From JAQUKH01 sp043809805 (GTDB lineage: Bacteria > JACRDZ01 > JAQUKH01), in the NCBI GenBank assembly GCA_043809805.1, contig JBDROR010000031.1:1-26489 (forward strand): a DNA stretch of 26,489 nucleotides. The letters are read 5' to 3'. This document shows, piece after piece, positions 15,857 to 24,111 of this stretch (position 1 is its first letter; each line of letters begins with the position of its first letter). A program made the position numbers and the translations under genes. Below the pieces are notes generated by a model. The model ran no database searches and was not told where the DNA came from. It saw only the letters and a list, made by a program, of their open reading frames with translations.

Positions 15857-15864
15857 ATTTTCAG

Positions 15865-16329
15865 GTGAAATTTTCAAGTGAATTAGTTAATAAAATAAAT
15901 GCTTTGGCGTCTACATATCCGCATAAGAAAGGAGCGTTGCTTCCAGTCCTTTATTTGGTGCAGGAAGAATATGGGTTTCTGGACGAATTTGCGCTTAAAG
16001 ATATATCTTCCATATTGAATATTCCAGAGGTTTATGTCTTTAGCGTAGCTACTTTTTATACAATGTTTCATACAAGTCCGCAGGGAAAAAATATTGTTTC
16101 GATTTGTACCAATATAACATGTTCATTATTGGGAAGTGAACATATTGTTAAAACATTGGAAAATATTTTGGATGTGAAACCGGGCGAGACAACAAAAGAC
16201 AAGAAATTTAGTTTAAAATTGGTAGAATGTTTAGGTTCCTGCGGGACAGCACCGGTGATGATGGTAAATGGGGATTTGCATGAAAATTTGACGGAAGAGA
16301 AGGTGAGGGAGATACTGGGGAAATACTAA
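15865..16329 (+). CDS. nuoE: NADH-quinone oxidoreductase subunit E ([2Fe-2S]), copy 1
   Basis: Thioredoxin-like [2Fe-2S] subunit (24-kDa family) of the NAD(P)H input module, partner of NuoF. From GTG 15865 it is 154 aa. The frame is open from TTG 15832, but those residues come from the repeat leader. Ligands Cys81 and Cys86 (CTNITC) and Cys122 and Cys126 (CLGSC) are all present, and the N-terminal helical bundle motif KKGALLPVLYLVQEEYG is typical. It lies 29 bp after nuoN and 239 bp before nuoF1, a gap made of repeats. Its domain set alone cannot tell complex I NuoE from the bifurcating-hydrogenase gamma subunit. Confidence 0.93.
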   Translation: MKFSSELVNKINALASTYPHKKGALLPVLYLVQEEYGFLDEFALKDISSILNIPEVYVFSVATFYTMFHTSPQGKNIVSICTNITCSLLGSEHIVKTLENILDVKPGETTKDKKFSLKLVECLGSCGTAPVMMVNGDLHENLTEEKVREILGKY

Positions 16330-16354
16330 GTGGATAGTGGAGAGTGAATAGACC

Positions 16355-16502
16355 TGTCATTCCGAATGGCTTTTTGTCATTCCGAGCGGGAGCGAGGAAT
16401 CTGTTGTAGGGGCGACCCTATGTGGTCGCCCTGAATGGAAAGAGGGCCGCCACACAGGGCTGCCCCTACAGAAGAAAGATTTCTCCCTTCGGTCGAAATG
16501 AT
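16355..16502. repeat. Palindromic repeat, cloverleaf-type, copy 2
   Basis: TGTCATTCCGA occurs at 16355 and again at 16375, and the complementary right end TTCGGTCGAAATGATA closes near 16502. The core gtaggggcg...gcccctac spans 16406-16469 with hairpins gggcgacc/ggtcgccc and a second, looser GC stem. The rest of the 239-bp nuoE1-nuoF1 gap also holds the palindrome gcctgccggcaggc near 16522. Confidence 0.85.
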
Positions 16503-16537
16503 AATTAACGAGCGACGCCATGCCTGCCGGCAGGCAG

Positions 16538-16568
16538 GAAATACGAACGACGATATACGAGGAGGAGC
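16538..16568 (+). promoter_or_regulatory. Leader repeat giving the nuoF1 RBS
   Basis: gaaatacgaacgacgatata followed by cgaggaggagc, ending directly at the ATG of nuoF1. It matches the leaders at 14324 and 15838, and the GGAGGAG is a strong Shine-Dalgarno site. Confidence 0.65.
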
Positions 16569-17819
16569 ATGGACGATATAACGATAACCTTACGAAACAT
16601 AAATAAGCATGCTTCACATAAGCTGGATACATATTTGAATTCAGGCGGGTATAAGGGGTTGGTTCATGTTTTGAACAATATGCTTGCTGAAGAAGTAATT
16701 GAGAGTATAAAACGTTCAGGACTGCGAGGCCGTGGAGGAGCCGCGTTTCCTACCGGGCTTAAATGGGAGTTTGCCGGCAGAGACAGGAATTTCCCAAAAT
16801 ATATTATATGTAACGCGGATGAGGGTGAGCCGGGAACTTTTAAGGACAGAATTATTATCGAGAAAGATCCATTCGCGATTATTGAAGGAATGACGATTGC
16901 GGGCTTCGCGATAGGTGCGGAAAAGGGATATCTTTATGTAAGAGGCGAATATATTAAAGGTGGGCGGATTTTAAAAGACGCAATAAAAGAGGCAAAAGAA
17001 AGAAATTTCCTTGGCAATAATATCCATGGGAAAGGTTTTAATTTTGATATAGATGTTTATATGGGCGCGGGTTCTTATATTTGCGGTGAAGAGACAGCCT
17101 TGCTTGAATCTTTGGAAGGTAATGTGGGATATTCCAGGATAAAACCGCCTTTCCCGATAAATGTTGGATTATGGGGGAAGCCTACTGTCTTGAATAATGT
17201 TGAGACATTTGCTTTAATTGCGCCAATTTTGGTTAATGGTAATGAGTGGTTCGAGAATATAGGCACTCATGATTTTCCCGGGACAATGGTATATTCTTTG
17301 AGCGGGCATATAAATAAACCGGGTCTATATGAATTGCCCACGGGAACAAATTTAACAACTCTCATTTATGAATTTGGCGGCGGGATAAAAGATGGGAAAA
17401 AATTAAAAGCGGTTTTTCCGGGCGGTTTATCTTCAGGTTGTTTGACAAAGAGCGGGATTGATATAGCGATGGAGCATAAATCATTGGCAAAAGTTGGAAG
17501 CATGCTTGGGACAGGAGCGGTTATAGTAATCAATGATGAAACCTGTATGGTAGAGATAGCTTTGAGGGCAATGGAGTTTTTCAGGCATGAGTCTTGTGGT
17601 AAATGCGTACCATGTAGAGAGGGGACGTTTTGGATTGCAAAAGTTCTCTCGCGGATTGTACGCGGAGAAGGAAAAAAGGAAGATTTAGATTTGATTTTCG
17701 ATATCGGGTATACCATGAAAACCGCGGCGTTTTGCGGATTAGGATTAGCGGCGGCAAGTCCAATCTTAAGTATTATAGAGAATTTTAAGGCGGATTTTGA
17801 TGCATATATAAAGAAGTGA
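16569..17819 (+). CDS. nuoF: NADH-quinone oxidoreductase subunit F (FMN, NADH, [4Fe-4S]), short form
   Basis: Flavoprotein of the input module that oxidises NAD(P)H through FMN and cluster N3, 416 aa. Signatures in order: GLRGRGGAAFPTGLKWEF (nucleotide/FMN binding), CNADEGEPGTFKDR, GAGSYICGEETALLESLEG, and the cluster motif ESCGKCVPCREG (Cys343/346/349) with a fourth Cys in FCGLG near residue 389. It lacks both the N-terminal thioredoxin-like and the C-terminal ferredoxin extensions seen in the second NuoF of this window, so it resembles canonical complex I NuoF. The start is ATG at 16569 behind GGAGGAG. Confidence 0.95.
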   Translation: MDDITITLRNINKHASHKLDTYLNSGGYKGLVHVLNNMLAEEVIESIKRSGLRGRGGAAFPTGLKWEFAGRDRNFPKYIICNADEGEPGTFKDRIIIEKDPFAIIEGMTIAGFAIGAEKGYLYVRGEYIKGGRILKDAIKEAKERNFLGNNIHGKGFNFDIDVYMGAGSYICGEETALLESLEGNVGYSRIKPPFPINVGLWGKPTVLNNVETFALIAPILVNGNEWFENIGTHDFPGTMVYSLSGHINKPGLYELPTGTNLTTLIYEFGGGIKDGKKLKAVFPGGLSSGCLTKSGIDIAMEHKSLAKVGSMLGTGAVIVINDETCMVEIALRAMEFFRHESCGKCVPCREGTFWIAKVLSRIVRGEGKKEDLDLIFDIGYTMKTAAFCGLGLAAASPILSIIENFKADFDAYIKK

Positions 17820-17820
17820 A

Positions 17821-17893
17821 TAGTCGTTAGTGAATAGTGAATAGTAGAAGGATGTTTTTAACTAACTACTGTTCACTGTTCACTATTCACTAT
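17821..17893. repeat. Inverted repeat of GTGAATAGT words
   Basis: The left arm gttagtgaatagtgaatagt (17826-17845) is complementary to the right arm actgttcactattcactat words (17868-17893). It fills the nuoF1 to double-G gap and ends immediately before the CGGAGA that serves as the next RBS. Confidence 0.85.
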
Positions 17894-17903
17894 GCGGAGA
17901 ATT

Positions 17904-20900
17904 ATGATAAAAATTACAATAGACGGTAAAGAAATTCTTGCCGCGGAAAACACAACGATTTTAGAGGCTGCGCAGCAAGCCGGTATCTATATTCCTAAAT
18001 TGTGTTTTCATAGCAAACTTAGCCGGTATGGGGCATGCAGGGTTTGTCTGGTTAAGATTGAAGGGGTGCCAAAATTATCGGCATCGTGTGCTGTTATGGC
18101 AACGGAAGGAATGATCGTAACTACCGATACCCCGGAGATAAATAAGCTTAGAAAAACTATAATTGAACTTATGCTTTTGTATCATCCGTTGGATTGTTTG
18201 GTCTGTGATAAAGGGGGGGAGTGTGAACTTCAGACTTTGGCATTCAAGTTAGGAGTGACAGAAGATAGATTCAAAATGCATTTTCAGAAATATGAGAAAA
18301 TTGATGTTAATCATCTTATTGCGCGGGATATGAAAAAATGTATTCTTTGCGGTAAATGCGTTAGGGTTTGTGATGAAATTCGGGGAAGGGGAGCAATTGG
18401 TTATACTTATCGCGGTTTTGATACCCGTGTAGATTTCCCATTTGCCCGTGTTTCAAATTGTGAGGTTTGCGGACAATGTCTTTCCGTTTGTCCAACAGGC
18501 GCGCTTGCCCCGCGTTTTTCTGAATATGAAGCCAGGCCATGGGAAATAGAACAGGTCCAGAGCATCTGTCCGCATTGCGGATGCGGCTGTACGGTTATTT
18601 TAGATACTAAAGAAAATAAAATAGTAAAAATTATTTCTAAAGAAGGGCTTGGTATTAATGACGGGAAAATATGCGCGAAAGGCAGGTTTGGGTATGATTT
18701 TGTAAATAATAAATTCCGGCTAAAATATCCATTAGTTAAAAAAGATGGAATGTTTGTTCCCGTAACGTGGGATGAAGCGTTAGACTTAATTGCTGATAAT
18801 TTTAAGAAAATTACGGAGGAATATGGCAGTGATAAAATTGGCGGTATTGGATCGAACCGAGGGACGAATGAAGAAAGTTATTTGTTCCAGAAATTTATGC
18901 GGGCGGTTTTAAAAACAAATAATGTTGACAGCCAGCTAAGGATTGAACATGCGGCTTCTTTTAAGGCGTTGACTGATAGTTTGGGATATGGTTCCGCCAC
19001 TAATTCCATATCGGAGATTGTCCATGCAAAGGTTATTTTGTTAATAGGAACGGATACCACAGAGACAATGCCTATTATTGGATTAGAAATTAAAAAGGCC
19101 GTTAGAGAGAAAAAGGCAAAACTGATTGTTATTAACTGCCGTGAGATTGATTTGACAAAGTTTTCACATATGTGGTTTCAAGTAAAACCGGGAACAGAGC
19201 TTCTATTGCTTTCCGCTATGTTAAAGGTAATTATTGATGAGAAGCTTTACGATGAAGCTTTTATAGAAAAACGGACAGAAGATTTTGACAAACTCAAGAC
19301 AAAACTTGAGCGGCTTTCTTTAGATAGCGTTGAAAAGGTTACAGGGGTCAACAAAGAAAAAATTAAAGAGGCGGCTGGATTATACGCAGGCGCGGAAAAC
19401 GCGATGGCGATTTATGGACTGGAATTTGTTTTGCAGGAAAGAGCTGTTGATAATGTTTACGTGCTTGTTAACCTGGTTTTAGCTTGCGGCCAGATCGGGA
19501 AAGAAGGCAGCGGGATAATTCCACTGCGGCAGACAAATAACGGACAGGGAACTGCCGATATGGGAGTTCTTCCGGATTATTTACCAGGATATCAACCGGT
19601 GCATTCTTCCTCTGTCCGAAGTAATTTTGAGAAAAAATGGAAGGTGGAACTTCCTGTAAATGCCGGACTGACCGCCGTGGAAATGATCCAATCCATACCT
19701 GAAGGAAAAATAAAGGGAATGTATATTGTCGGATGCAATCCGGCTGTCTCTCATCCAGACGCAAAACGGGTAGAGGCTAATTTAAAATCGCTGGATTTTT
19801 TAGTTGTTCAGGATATATTTCTTTCTGAGACCGCGAGGCTTGCGAATGTTGTTTTGCCCGCTGTGAGTTTTGCCGAGAAAGAAGGGACGTTTACCAGCAC
19901 TGAACGCAGGATTCAGAAAATAAATAAGGCGGTAAAACCTTTGGGGGAAGCCAAGCCGGACTGGGAAATATTTATAAACCTGGCTATGAAGTTTGGATAT
20001 GTGATGGAATATTTTTCAACAGAAGAAATATTCCGGGAAATGACCAGTTTGGTTCCTATCTACAAAGGGGTAACATATTCAAGATTGGATGATAAAGAGC
20101 CTATGTTTTGGGGGGCAAAAACTTTATATTTGGATAACTTTGAACGAGTAAAAGCCAAATTTTATCCCGTGGATTATAAACACTCTATTTTACAGCCTAC
20201 ATTACGTTTCCCATATCGTATTATTACTAACGGTACATTGTTTCATCATAGAAGCGGTGTTATGACCAGAAGGTCAAAGGGAATGAGTTTTGTTGAGAAA
20301 GAGCCAAAATTATGTGTGCATCCGAATGACGCGAAAAGATTAGAGATAAAAGATGATTCAATAGTCAAAGTAGTAAATAAACAGGGTGAGATAGAAACTA
20401 AGGTTTTTGTTACAGACAAGGTTATGGAAGGAATGGTCTTCCTGCCTTTGCACGCGAATTGGAATTGTAGTTTTAATATGCTGACAGAATCAACGCTTGA
20501 TATTTTATCCAAGTCTCCGAATATGGAGGAGACTTTTGTGGATGTTGTTTCCGCCACCGGAAAAAAGGAAATGGTGATTTTGAGTATCAATGATAAAGAG
20601 ATCGCTGTTGAACAGGGCACTACCATTTTAGAAGCCGCTAAAAAACTTGATATTTATATTCCCACTCTTTGTTATCATAATAAAATGTCTTCATTTGGGG
20701 CATGCAGGCTGTGTATTGTCGAGATTGAGGGGACAAATAAATTATTAGCCTCATGTATAACGCCTGTTTTGAATAACATGAAAGTTAAAACTGAGACAGA
20801 TACAGTGCATAAACTTAGAAAGATGATTCTGGAACTCCTTTTAGCGAAACATCCGGCAGATTGTCTGGTCTGTGACAAAAGCGGGGAGTGTGATTTGCAA

Positions 20901-22922
20901 AAGCTGTCTTTTCTTTATGGCCCTGATAAAAACCGTTTTGGTTCACTGTCACAGGAATATGTAATCGACGATACAAGAACATTGGTTGAACGGGATATGA
21001 GTAAATGCATTTTATGCAAAAAGTGTGTTCGCGCCTGCAGTGAGATGCAAGGTGTTCATGCAATTGCGTTTTCCAGCAGAGGTTTTAAGACAGAGATGGG
21101 AACGTTTTTTGGAAGAGAATTAAATTGTGAATTTTGCGGCAGGTGTGTTTCTGTTTGTCCGACGGGTGCGTTAACCGATAAGTTGTCAAAACATGTTGCA
21201 CATCCATGGGAGTTGAAAGAGACTTCAACAATATGTTCTTATTGCGGCTGTGGATGCAGTATAGTGTTAAATGTGAAAGATAACAAGGTCGTTAAGGTTA
21301 CCGCTAAAGAAGAAACAGGTGTAAATAATGGCAATTTATGTGTAAAAGGCAGGTATGGTTATACTTATGTAAACGATTCAAAAAGGCTTACTGCGCCCTT
21401 AATTAAACGAGATGGAAAATTTGCGCGCGCTTCGTGGAAAGAAGCGATTGAATTTATCGTGAGCAGATTAAAGACAATCAAAGAGCAGGCTGGGCCGGAT
21501 GCGATTATGGGGTTGGGTTCGGCATATTGCACCAATGAAGATAATTATGTGCTGCAGAAGTTTATGCGGGCGGCTATTGGCACAAATAATATTGATACTG
21601 CCTGTTCCCATTATGAGCACGCGGCTTCTTTAAAGGTTCTTACTCAGGTATTTGGAAGCAGCGCGATGACTAATTCTTTTAATGAAATAGCAAATGCTAA
21701 GTCGATTATTGTTATTGGAACGGATATTACCGAGACGCATCCCACATTCGGGTTGGAGGTTAAACGGGCAGTAAGGGAAAATAACGCGAATTTGATTGTT
21801 ATTGACCCCAGAAGGATAAAACTTACACAAATTTCCAAGTTATGGCTTCGTCCTAATCAAGGAACAGATGCGGCATTAATCAATGGTATTATAAATATTA
21901 TTATCAGCCATGGATTGCTGGATCAGAGTTTTATTGAAAATCGGACAGAAGGATTTGAGGAATTACAGGAGGCCATTAAGAAATATACGCCGGAATTTGT
22001 TTCCAAAATTACCGGCATTGCGAAAGAGGATATTACTAAAGCCGCGGAGTTATTTGCTTCAGGCAGAAATGGCGCGGTGCTTTACGGAATGGGTATAACA
22101 CAGCATGTGTCAGGGTCGCAGAATGCGGCCGCATTAGCTAATTTAATATTATTGACCGGGAATATAGGACGTTCGAATGTTGGGCTTTACCCGCTTCGCG
22201 GGCAATGTAATAGCCAGGGTTCCTGCGATATGGGAGGGATTCCGGATTTTCTTCCCGGATACCAAAAAATGAGCGATCCCGCGATAATTAAAAAGTTTGA
22301 GAAGTTGTGGAAGATTTCTGTACCCGTATGGCCCGGATTAAGTTTGATGGAAGCGGTTTCCGCCATGAATATGGGGAAAGTAAAGGCGCTTTATCTTATG
22401 GCGGGTGATCCGAATCTGTCATCCTCGAATGCTCCCCGACTGATGCTTTCGGGGACAGGACTGGGAGGGAATGACGCGGCAGGTTTAAGGGGATTTATAG
22501 GTGAAAAGTTGGAGTTTTTAGTGGTTCAGGATATGTTCATGACGGAGACTGGGAAATTAGCGGATGTGATTTTACCCTCGTGCAGTTTCGCGGAGATAGA
22601 TGGGACGTTTACTAATATGGAGAGAAGGGTGCAATTATTAAGAAAAGCATTGTCTCCGCTTTTCGAAAGCAAGCCCAATTGGAGAATAATTTGCGATTTA
22701 TCAAAGGCAATGGGGTATAATATGAACTATAGCAGTTCATCTGAGATAATGGATGAGATAAATCAGTTAATTCCAATCTACGGGGGTATTACACATAAAC
22801 GTTTAAATACATCCGGTTTGCAATGGCCATGCCCGGATCAAAATCATCCGGGTACAAAATATTTGCATGAAAATGGAAAGATGAAATTTAGCATAAACTT
22901 AGGAGGTGTTCAAAATGACTGA
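17904..22922 (+). CDS. Tandem double NuoG/FdhA-like iron-sulfur molybdopterin-family protein
   Basis: A 1672-aa protein made of two consecutive NuoG/FdhA-like units. Unit 1 (1-889): [2Fe-2S] Cys34/45/48/62; His94 and Cys98/101/107; ferredoxin clusters Cys146-156 and Cys186-196; Mo-family [4Fe-4S] Cys222/225/229/257; pterin-binding domain; and a C-terminal MGD-binding domain (about 765-885). Unit 2 (890-1672) repeats the same order at a constant offset of 889 through the FeS domains but ends before the MGD-binding domain. The Mo/W-ligating Cys/Sec position appears to be Glu in both (RIEHAAS at 348; HYEHAAS at 1238). ATG 17904 is preferred over 17892 because CGGAGA precedes it. Probably the electron-wire G subunit for nuoE/F; formate oxidation is doubtful. 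ATG 20571 could act as an internal start. Confidence 0.9.
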   Translation: MIKITIDGKEILAAENTTILEAAQQAGIYIPKLCFHSKLSRYGACRVCLVKIEGVPKLSASCAVMATEGMIVTTDTPEINKLRKTIIELMLLYHPLDCLVCDKGGECELQTLAFKLGVTEDRFKMHFQKYEKIDVNHLIARDMKKCILCGKCVRVCDEIRGRGAIGYTYRGFDTRVDFPFARVSNCEVCGQCLSVCPTGALAPRFSEYEARPWEIEQVQSICPHCGCGCTVILDTKENKIVKIISKEGLGINDGKICAKGRFGYDFVNNKFRLKYPLVKKDGMFVPVTWDEALDLIADNFKKITEEYGSDKIGGIGSNRGTNEESYLFQKFMRAVLKTNNVDSQLRIEHAASFKALTDSLGYGSATNSISEIVHAKVILLIGTDTTETMPIIGLEIKKAVREKKAKLIVINCREIDLTKFSHMWFQVKPGTELLLLSAMLKVIIDEKLYDEAFIEKRTEDFDKLKTKLERLSLDSVEKVTGVNKEKIKEAAGLYAGAENAMAIYGLEFVLQERAVDNVYVLVNLVLACGQIGKEGSGIIPLRQTNNGQGTADMGVLPDYLPGYQPVHSSSVRSNFEKKWKVELPVNAGLTAVEMIQSIPEGKIKGMYIVGCNPAVSHPDAKRVEANLKSLDFLVVQDIFLSETARLANVVLPAVSFAEKEGTFTSTERRIQKINKAVKPLGEAKPDWEIFINLAMKFGYVMEYFSTEEIFREMTSLVPIYKGVTYSRLDDKEPMFWGAKTLYLDNFERVKAKFYPVDYKHSILQPTLRFPYRIITNGTLFHHRSGVMTRRSKGMSFVEKEPKLCVHPNDAKRLEIKDDSIVKVVNKQGEIETKVFVTDKVMEGMVFLPLHANWNCSFNMLTESTLDILSKSPNMEETFVDVVSATGKKEMVILSINDKEIAVEQGTTILEAAKKLDIYIPTLCYHNKMSSFGACRLCIVEIEGTNKLLASCITPVLNNMKVKTETDTVHKLRKMILELLLAKHPADCLVCDKSGECDLQKLSFLYGPDKNRFGSLSQEYVIDDTRTLVERDMSKCILCKKCVRACSEMQGVHAIAFSSRGFKTEMGTFFGRELNCEFCGRCVSVCPTGALTDKLSKHVAHPWELKETSTICSYCGCGCSIVLNVKDNKVVKVTAKEETGVNNGNLCVKGRYGYTYVNDSKRLTAPLIKRDGKFARASWKEAIEFIVSRLKTIKEQAGPDAIMGLGSAYCTNEDNYVLQKFMRAAIGTNNIDTACSHYEHAASLKVLTQVFGSSAMTNSFNEIANAKSIIVIGTDITETHPTFGLEVKRAVRENNANLIVIDPRRIKLTQISKLWLRPNQGTDAALINGIINIIISHGLLDQSFIENRTEGFEELQEAIKKYTPEFVSKITGIAKEDITKAAELFASGRNGAVLYGMGITQHVSGSQNAAALANLILLTGNIGRSNVGLYPLRGQCNSQGSCDMGGIPDFLPGYQKMSDPAIIKKFEKLWKISVPVWPGLSLMEAVSAMNMGKVKALYLMAGDPNLSSSNAPRLMLSGTGLGGNDAAGLRGFIGEKLEFLVVQDMFMTETGKLADVILPSCSFAEIDGTFTNMERRVQLLRKALSPLFESKPNWRIICDLSKAMGYNMNYSSSSEIMDEINQLIPIYGGITHKRLNTSGLQWPCPDQNHPGTKYLHENGKMKFSINLGGVQND

Positions 22923-23385
22923 TGTAAAATTTATCAAAAATGTTTCGATTTTTAAAGGTTTGGATGATGAAGAAATAAAAAAAATTGCGGGTATTGCCAA
23001 TGAAAAAGTATATCCGCCCAAGACTGTTGTTTTTACTGAAGGACAGATAGGCGCGAAGTTGTACATTGTTAAACAGGGAAGTGTGCGAATAACTAAAATA
23101 ATTCGTGAAGGAGAAAAACAGATTTTAGATGTAGTTGAAGAAGGAGAGTATTTTGGGAAGATGTCTTTTATAGATGGGGGAGAACATTCAGCTACTGTGG
23201 AAACTATTAACGATACTACGTTGATTTGTATTGAAAAAATGGATTTTGAAAAATTGGCTCAGAATGATCCTGCAAGCGGTTTTAGAATAATGGGAGCTCT
23301 GGCGATTGTTACTATTGCGATACTGCGGGAGATGAATGATAAATTTATAGAGTTGGTAAATTACATGTGGGGGGGTAGACGGTAG
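22915..23385 (+). CDS. Single-domain cyclic-nucleotide-binding-fold protein (cNBD 1)
   Basis: A 156-aa protein with a Crp-type cNBD beta roll (about residues 8-125) and a C-terminal helix, but no helix-turn-helix DNA-binding domain, so it is not a transcription factor of the Crp type. In the phosphate-binding cassette, FGKMSFIDGGEHSATVE, the usual Glu is Lys82 and the usual Arg is His91, so ordinary cAMP or cGMP binding is doubtful. The start is ATG at 22915 with a strong AGGAGGT at 22901-22907. It overlaps the end of the double-G gene by 8 bp, indicating translational coupling. Such proteins may sense a ligand or bind a partner enzyme; this role is inferred from position only. Confidence 0.85.
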   Translation: MTDVKFIKNVSIFKGLDDEEIKKIAGIANEKVYPPKTVVFTEGQIGAKLYIVKQGSVRITKIIREGEKQILDVVEEGEYFGKMSFIDGGEHSATVETINDTTLICIEKMDFEKLAQNDPASGFRIMGALAIVTIAILREMNDKFIELVNYMWGGRR

Positions 23386-23400
23386 TGGATAGTGGGGGTT

Positions 23401-23525
23401 GGTAGCCGCAGGCTTTAGCCTGCGTGTGTGGGTGTAAATTCATTGACAATTGACAATTTGGCATTGACAATTGATAATTAGAATTTAATGCTCAATTGTC
23501 AATTGTTAATTGTCAATGCTCAATT
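23401..23525. repeat. Half GGTAGCCGC palindrome plus CATTGACAATT inverted repeat
   Basis: 23401-23424 is a half-copy of the element at 4019-4075 (outer left arm plus gcaggc-ttta-gcctgc). It is followed by an inverted repeat: cattgacaattgacaatt words (23441-23480) against caattgtcaattgttaattg words (23492-23525). It fills the cNBD1-nuoE2 gap. Confidence 0.82.
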
Positions 23526-23547
23526 AATAGAGTGAGCGAGGTAAATT

Positions 23548-24039
23548 ATGGTTATAGAATATGTTCCGGCTAAACAAACGAGTTTTGATGTAACTAAAGC
23601 GTTAGAAATAATAGAACAATACAAAGGCAAACGGGGAGCATTAATTCCTGTATTGCAAAAGATTCAGGAAGCGTATGGATATTTGCCGGAGTCATTGTTA
23701 GATTTAATCGCGGAAGGGCTTAATGTTTATTTGTCAGATGTATATGGTGTGGTAACTTTCTACTCGCAGTTTTATCTGACACCGCGAGGTAAAAATATTA
23801 TAAAAATTTGCCGGGGAACGGCATGCCATGTAAAAGGGTCAGACAGAATTATGGAGAAAATATTGGAGAAATTAGAAATTAAAGCAGGAGAGACAACAAA
23901 AGATGGGGGTTTTACCGTGGAAGAGGTTGCGTGTCTTGGAGCGTGCGGGATGGCGCCTGTTCTGGTAGTTAATAAAGAAACATTTGGAGAGGTTGTTCCC
24001 GCGAGAGCTTTGGAGATTGTTGAAAATCATACTTCGTGA
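23548..24039 (+). CDS. nuoE: NuoE/HndA-like [2Fe-2S] subunit, copy 2
   Basis: A second 24-kDa-type [2Fe-2S] protein, 163 aa. Ligands Cys88/Cys93 (CRGTAC) and Cys129/Cys133 (CLGAC) are intact, and the N-terminal motif KRGALIPVLQKIQEAYGYLP is typical. It is clearly paralogous to copy 1. It is paired with a HydB/HndC-type flavoprotein, so it is probably the gamma subunit of a soluble or bifurcating enzyme rather than complex I proper. The start is ATG at 23548 behind GCGAGG. The last codons (TS) and the TGA stop lie inside the following CGTGATC repeat. Confidence 0.92.
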   Translation: MVIEYVPAKQTSFDVTKALEIIEQYKGKRGALIPVLQKIQEAYGYLPESLLDLIAEGLNVYLSDVYGVVTFYSQFYLTPRGKNIIKICRGTACHVKGSDRIMEKILEKLEIKAGETTKDGGFTVEEVACLGACGMAPVLVVNKETFGEVVPARALEIVENHTS

Positions 24040-24106
24040 TCCGTGATCTGTGATTCGTACAACGAACCACGGATTACGAATAACGACTGACGATGTACGA
24101 GGGGAG
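24033..24106. repeat. CGTGATCCGTGAT inverted repeat with RBS-type leader
   Basis: The left part cgtgatccgtgatctgtgat (24035-24054) is complementary in part to the right part aaccacggattacgaat (24064-24081). It is followed by cgactgacgatgtacgaggg, a version of the leader seen before nuoN, nuoE1 and nuoF1, which provides GGGGAG ahead of nuoF2. The left end overlaps the nuoE2 stop codon. Confidence 0.75.
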
Positions 24107-24111
24107 TTAAT

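Noticed and set aside
15832..15864. TTG 15832 as the nuoE1 start
   Set aside because: The extra residues are encoded by the repeat leader, and GAGGAG is well placed for GTG 15865.
19468..21063. Minus-strand open frames opposite the double G gene and elsewhere
   Set aside because: They are short, overlap strongly conserved plus-strand domains and show no recognisable motif.
17904..22922. A selenocysteine-containing formate dehydrogenase
   Set aside because: The frame has no internal TGA, and the ligand position reads Glu in both units, so a functional FdhA call is not supported.
20571..22922. Unit 2 of the double G protein as a separate gene starting at ATG 20571
   Set aside because: No stop codon separates it from unit 1, and the AAGGA before the ATG is only about one base away, too close for a good RBS. 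Internal initiation remains possible but is not the default.
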